Shown here: positions 61,327 through 64,000 of the stretch, in pieces
Layout of the letters: each line of letters starts with the position of its first letter
How positions within the stretch are numbered: position 1 is the first letter of the stretch
Assembly (NCBI GenBank): GCA_018242685.1
Contig: JAFEBM010000007.1
Span: forward strand, 1-64,000
Length of the DNA: 64,000 bases
Direction of reading: 5' to 3'
DNA from: Nitrospira sp.
GTDB taxonomy: Bacteria > Nitrospirota > Nitrospiria > Nitrospirales > Nitrospiraceae
Notes under the pieces: model-generated
The model's database searches: none
What the model was told of the DNA's origin: nothing
Seen by the model: the letters and a program-made list of their open reading frames with translations, nothing else
Program-made: the position numbers and the translations under genes

Positions 61327-61859
61327 CCATTCGATCGACCACCATCCTTTGTGTCCGACGCGACGGCCGAGTTGCCATGGGTTGCGATGGCCAGGTGACC
61401 GTTGGAACCACGGTGATGAAACACAACGCCAAAAAGCTGCGACGCTTGCATCACGACCAGGTGCTGGCCGGATTTGCCGGAGCCACCGCGGATGCCTTCA
61501 CGCTGTTCGAGAAATTCGAGAGCAAGTTGGAGGAGTATCGAGGCAACCTCACCAGGGCAGCGGTGGAGCTCGCGAAAGACTGGCGAACCGATCGCGTGCT
61601 TCGACGGTTGGAGGCGTTGCTTGCCGTCGCCGGCCGTGAACAGTCGTTCATCATTTCAGGAACCGGCGATGTCGTGGAGCCGGAAGACGGCATTCTAGCC
61701 ATCGGATCCGGGGGGCCCTATGCCCTGGCGGCTGCCCGGGGGCTCATACGCCATTCCCAACTCGAGGCACCGGTGATCGTCACCGAAGCCATGACCATCG
61801 CAGGGTCTATTGACATCTACACCAACCAACAGATTATTGTTGAAGAACTTCAAGGATAA
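61323..61859 (+). CDS. hslV: ATP-dependent protease subunit HslV
   Basis: 178 residues. [20 protein letters not shown] begins at residue 6, so a 5-residue propeptide (MTIRS) precedes the N-terminal catalytic threonine. [15 protein letters not shown] has the active-site Lys. [20 protein letters not shown] and [18 protein letters not shown] follow. It forms the proteolytic dodecamer with HslU. It is coupled to xerC (ATGA overlap), with hslU 6 nt downstream. Confidence 0.97.
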   Translation: MTIRSTTILCVRRDGRVAMGCDGQVTVGTTVMKHNAKKLRRLHHDQVLAGFAGATADAFTLFEKFESKLEEYRGNLTRAAVELAKDWRTDRVLRRLEALLAVAGREQSFIISGTGDVVEPEDGILAIGSGGPYALAAARGLIRHSQLEAPVIVTEAMTIAGSIDIYTNQQIIVEELQG

Positions 61860-61865
61860 TTCACA

Positions 61866-63266
61866 ATGATGAAGCCGCCCACGAGCGATGCCGAACCACT
61901 GAATCTCAATAGTCTCACCCCGCGTCAGATCGTCGAGGAACTGAATCGCTACGTCATCGGGCAAAAGGATGCCAAACGGATGGTCGCCATCGCGCTCCGC
62001 AACCGGTGGCGCCGCCAGCAGTTGTCGCCCGACCTCCGGGATGAGGTCATGCCGAAGAACATCATCATGATCGGACCGACCGGTGTGGGCAAAACGGAGA
62101 TCGCCCGACGGCTCGCCAAGCTGGCCGAAGCCCCGTTCATCAAAGTCGAGGCGTCGAAGTTCACCGAGGTCGGCTATGTCGGGCGTGATGTGGAATCGAT
62201 CATTCGCGACTTGACCGAACTGGCCATCAATATGGTCAAGACACAACGGCTGGCGTCCGTTCAGCAAAAGGCGGAACAACAAGGCGAGGAACGATTGCTT
62301 GATCTGCTCTTGCCGCCCCCTCCCCCTCGACCGGGCTTTGCGGACAGCACGAGCGAGACGGCTGCCCAAACCTCTCAGGACTCTCACGAAACGACGAGGT
62401 CGAAACTGCGCCTGCAGTTGCGGGAAGGGAAGCTGGACGAACGAACGGTCGAGATGGAGGTGAAGGAGCGAGGTCTCCCCATCGGAGTGATTTCCAACGT
62501 GGGCGGCCTTGATGATCTCGAAAGCAATCTCCGCGACATGTTGGGCGGCATGTTCCAAGGCAAGAAAAAGAAACGACTGATGAAAGTGCCGGAGGCGCTC
62601 AAGCACTTGACGCAGGAAGAAGCCCAGAAACTGATCGATATCGAGGATGCGACGAGAGAAGCCATCACCAAGGTGGAACAGACCGGGATTGTGTTCCTTG
62701 ATGAGATCGACAAGATCGCCGGCCGCGAGCGCACCATGGGACCCGATGTGTCGCGAGAAGGCGTACAACGCGACCTCCTCCCCATCGTGGAAGGCTGCAC
62801 CGTCACCACCAAACATGGCCCGGTCGTAACGGATCACGTCCTCTTCATCGCCGCCGGCGCTTTTCATGTGGCGAAGCCGTCCGATCTGATCCCGGAGCTA
62901 CAAGGAAGGTTTCCCATCCGCGTTGAACTCAGTCCCTTGTCCAAAGACGATTTCGTCCGCATTCTCACCGAACCGAAAGGGGCGTTGGTCCGGCAGTATC
63001 AGGCCTTGCTGGCCACGGAAGGCCTCGCCATCGAGTTCACCAAAGACGGTCTTGAGGAGATCGCCGAGGTGGCGGTGCAGGTGAATGAACGAACCGAAAA
63101 CATCGGCGCGCGTCGGCTCTTCACCATCATGGAGCGGTTGCTTGAGGACATTTCTTTCGAGGGACCCCGCTGGCCCGACAAACGGATCAGTATCACCGCC
63201 GCTTATGTCCGGGACCGACTGAAAGATATCGTGAAGGACCAGGACCTGAGCCGGTATATTCTCTAA
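61866..63266 (+). CDS. hslU: ATP-dependent protease ATPase subunit HslU
   Basis: 466 residues. AAA+ domain: Walker [15 protein letters not shown], pore loop [11 protein letters not shown], Walker [13 protein letters not shown]. The I-domain insertion is about 120-250. Sensor 2 lies in [16 protein letters not shown], and the protein ends in LSRYIL, matching the usual short C-terminal peptide that docks into HslV. It unfolds substrates for HslV. Confidence 0.97.
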   Translation: MMKPPTSDAEPLNLNSLTPRQIVEELNRYVIGQKDAKRMVAIALRNRWRRQQLSPDLRDEVMPKNIIMIGPTGVGKTEIARRLAKLAEAPFIKVEASKFTEVGYVGRDVESIIRDLTELAINMVKTQRLASVQQKAEQQGEERLLDLLLPPPPPRPGFADSTSETAAQTSQDSHETTRSKLRLQLREGKLDERTVEMEVKERGLPIGVISNVGGLDDLESNLRDMLGGMFQGKKKKRLMKVPEALKHLTQEEAQKLIDIEDATREAITKVEQTGIVFLDEIDKIAGRERTMGPDVSREGVQRDLLPIVEGCTVTTKHGPVVTDHVLFIAAGAFHVAKPSDLIPELQGRFPIRVELSPLSKDDFVRILTEPKGALVRQYQALLATEGLAIEFTKDGLEEIAEVAVQVNERTENIGARRLFTIMERLLEDISFEGPRWPDKRISITAAYVRDRLKDIVKDQDLSRYIL

Positions 63267-63349
63267 GCAGGACGAGCGCGACAGGTGAGACGCGGTTGCG
63301 TTTCTCGCGAATCACGCCTATCGCGCCTTTCTCGCAGCGGGAGCACCGC

Positions 63350-64000
63350 ATGAACAAACTGATCAAGAAGGCCAACGTCCTCATCGAAGCCCTTCCGTAC
63401 ATGCGCACATTTCGGGGGAAGACCGTGGTCGTCAAATACGGCGGCCATGCGATGACGGATTCGTCCCTCAAGGAACGGTTTGCGCAAAACGTCGTCTTGC
63501 TGAAGTATGTCGGCATCAACCCGGTCATCATCCACGGCGGCGGACCTCAAATCGACAAGATGCTCGACCGGCTCGGCATCAAAGCCAAGTTCCGCCATGG
63601 TGTTCGGATCACCGACGAAGCCACCATGGAGATTGTGGAAATGGTCCTGGCAGGAAAAATCAATATGGAGATTACCGACCTGATCAACCGACATGGCGGC
63701 AGTGCGGTCGGTTTGAGCGGGAAGGACGGAGGATTGATTCTCAGCAAGCCGTTGACGGCCAAGGCTTGGGCGGAAAGCCTCGATCGCGAGTTGGACGGAG
63801 AAGATGGTGACGGCGACTTTGGATTAGTGGGTGACATCGAAAAAGTCGAGCCCGGCCTGCTGCGCAATCTGCAGGAGGACCATTACATCCCGGTGATCGC
63901 CCCCATCGGAACGGATCGCGAAGGGAACACATACAACATCAATGCCGATCTTGTTGCGGGAGCCGTGGCGGGGGCTCTGCGCGCGGAGAAGCTCCTCATG
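63350..64000 (+). CDS. argB: Acetylglutamate kinase, partial at 3' end
   Basis: 217 codons are visible from ATG 63350; the family is about 290-300 residues, so the C-terminal quarter is missing at the window edge. It phosphorylates N-acetylglutamate, the second step of arginine synthesis. TVVVKYGGHAM is the N-terminal ATP-site Lys/Gly motif, VIIHGGGPQIDKML the substrate-binding loop, and NMEITDLINRHGG and YNINADLVAGAVAGAL are later conserved blocks. It follows hslU by 83 nt in the same direction. Confidence 0.96.
   Translation, partial: MNKLIKKANVLIEALPYMRTFRGKTVVVKYGGHAMTDSSLKERFAQNVVLLKYVGINPVIIHGGGPQIDKMLDRLGIKAKFRHGVRITDEATMEIVEMVLAGKINMEITDLINRHGGSAVGLSGKDGGLILSKPLTAKAWAESLDRELDGEDGDGDFGLVGDIEKVEPGLLRNLQEDHYIPVIAPIGTDREGNTYNINADLVAGAVAGALRAEKLLM

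Noticed and set aside
61695..62867. 390-codon open frame on the minus strand opposite hslV/hslU
   Set aside because: Antisense to two genes with complete catalytic motifs; its His/Asp/Phe-rich translation is what the reverse of an AAA+ gene gives.

Overview
The window looks like chromosome of a Nitrospira-type bacterium (phylum Nitrospirota). This is inferred from gene content, not from a marker gene. The basis is a 12-gene complex I cluster with two different tandem NuoM genes and no nuoE, nuoF or nuoH, a high density of two-component and multi-PAS sensor proteins, and intergenic fold-back repeats of a kind I remember from Nitrospira genomes. There is no prophage, no CRISPR array, and no intact insertion sequence.

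Layout. Positions 1-5,700 hold small metabolic and hypothetical genes: a DUF1566 protein, a TIGR01777 epimerase, a DUF523/DUF1722 gene interrupted by an in-frame TGA, cbiX, pyrE, and an NAGPA-type glycosidase coupled to a lipoprotein. Positions 5,711-9,289 are a three-gene phosphorelay operon (CHASE3 kinase, stand-alone receiver, hybrid kinase). Positions 9,404-23,235 are the minus-strand nuo operon in the order A-B-C-D-G-I-J-K-L-M-M-N. Positions 23,785-27,702 hold an OmpA-domain envelope protein and a PriA homologue that has lost its helicase motifs. Positions 27,705-37,274 are a second signalling region, including a hybrid kinase with its receiver and a 1,918-residue soluble kinase with 13 PAS-like modules overlapping a NarL-type regulator. 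Positions 37,497-45,320 hold tRNA-Leu(GAG), a fold-back repeat, a HAD phosphatase, queE, pepA, nagZ, an amino-acid permease and a glutamine-amidotransferase-like hydrolase. Positions 45,441-49,526 hold an M24 peptidase, a long TatA-like protein, and two PilZ paralogues separated by a 166-bp MITE-like element. Positions 49,626-64,000 are housekeeping genes: tig-clpP-clpX, tRNA-Leu(UAG), tRNA-Ser(GGA), the 4.5S SRP RNA, dnaX-ybaB-recR, a DksA-type regulator, two lipoproteins, tRNA-Val(CAC), and trmFO-xerC-hslV-hslU-argB (argB runs off the end).

How the genes fit together. The nuo operon encodes the peripheral arm without its NADH-oxidising module, plus a membrane arm enlarged by one antiporter-like subunit. 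This matches the '2M' type of complex I described for Nitrospira. Such an enzyme could use a larger proton-motive contribution to push electrons from quinol towards a low-potential acceptor, which a CO2-fixing nitrite oxidiser needs. The NuoM next to NuoN lacks the usual TM7 lysine. The two signalling regions could form local phosphorelays, because kinases and receivers overlap or abut. The right end covers protein quality control (trigger factor, ClpXP, HslUV) and DNA maintenance (DnaX, YbaB, RecR, XerC).
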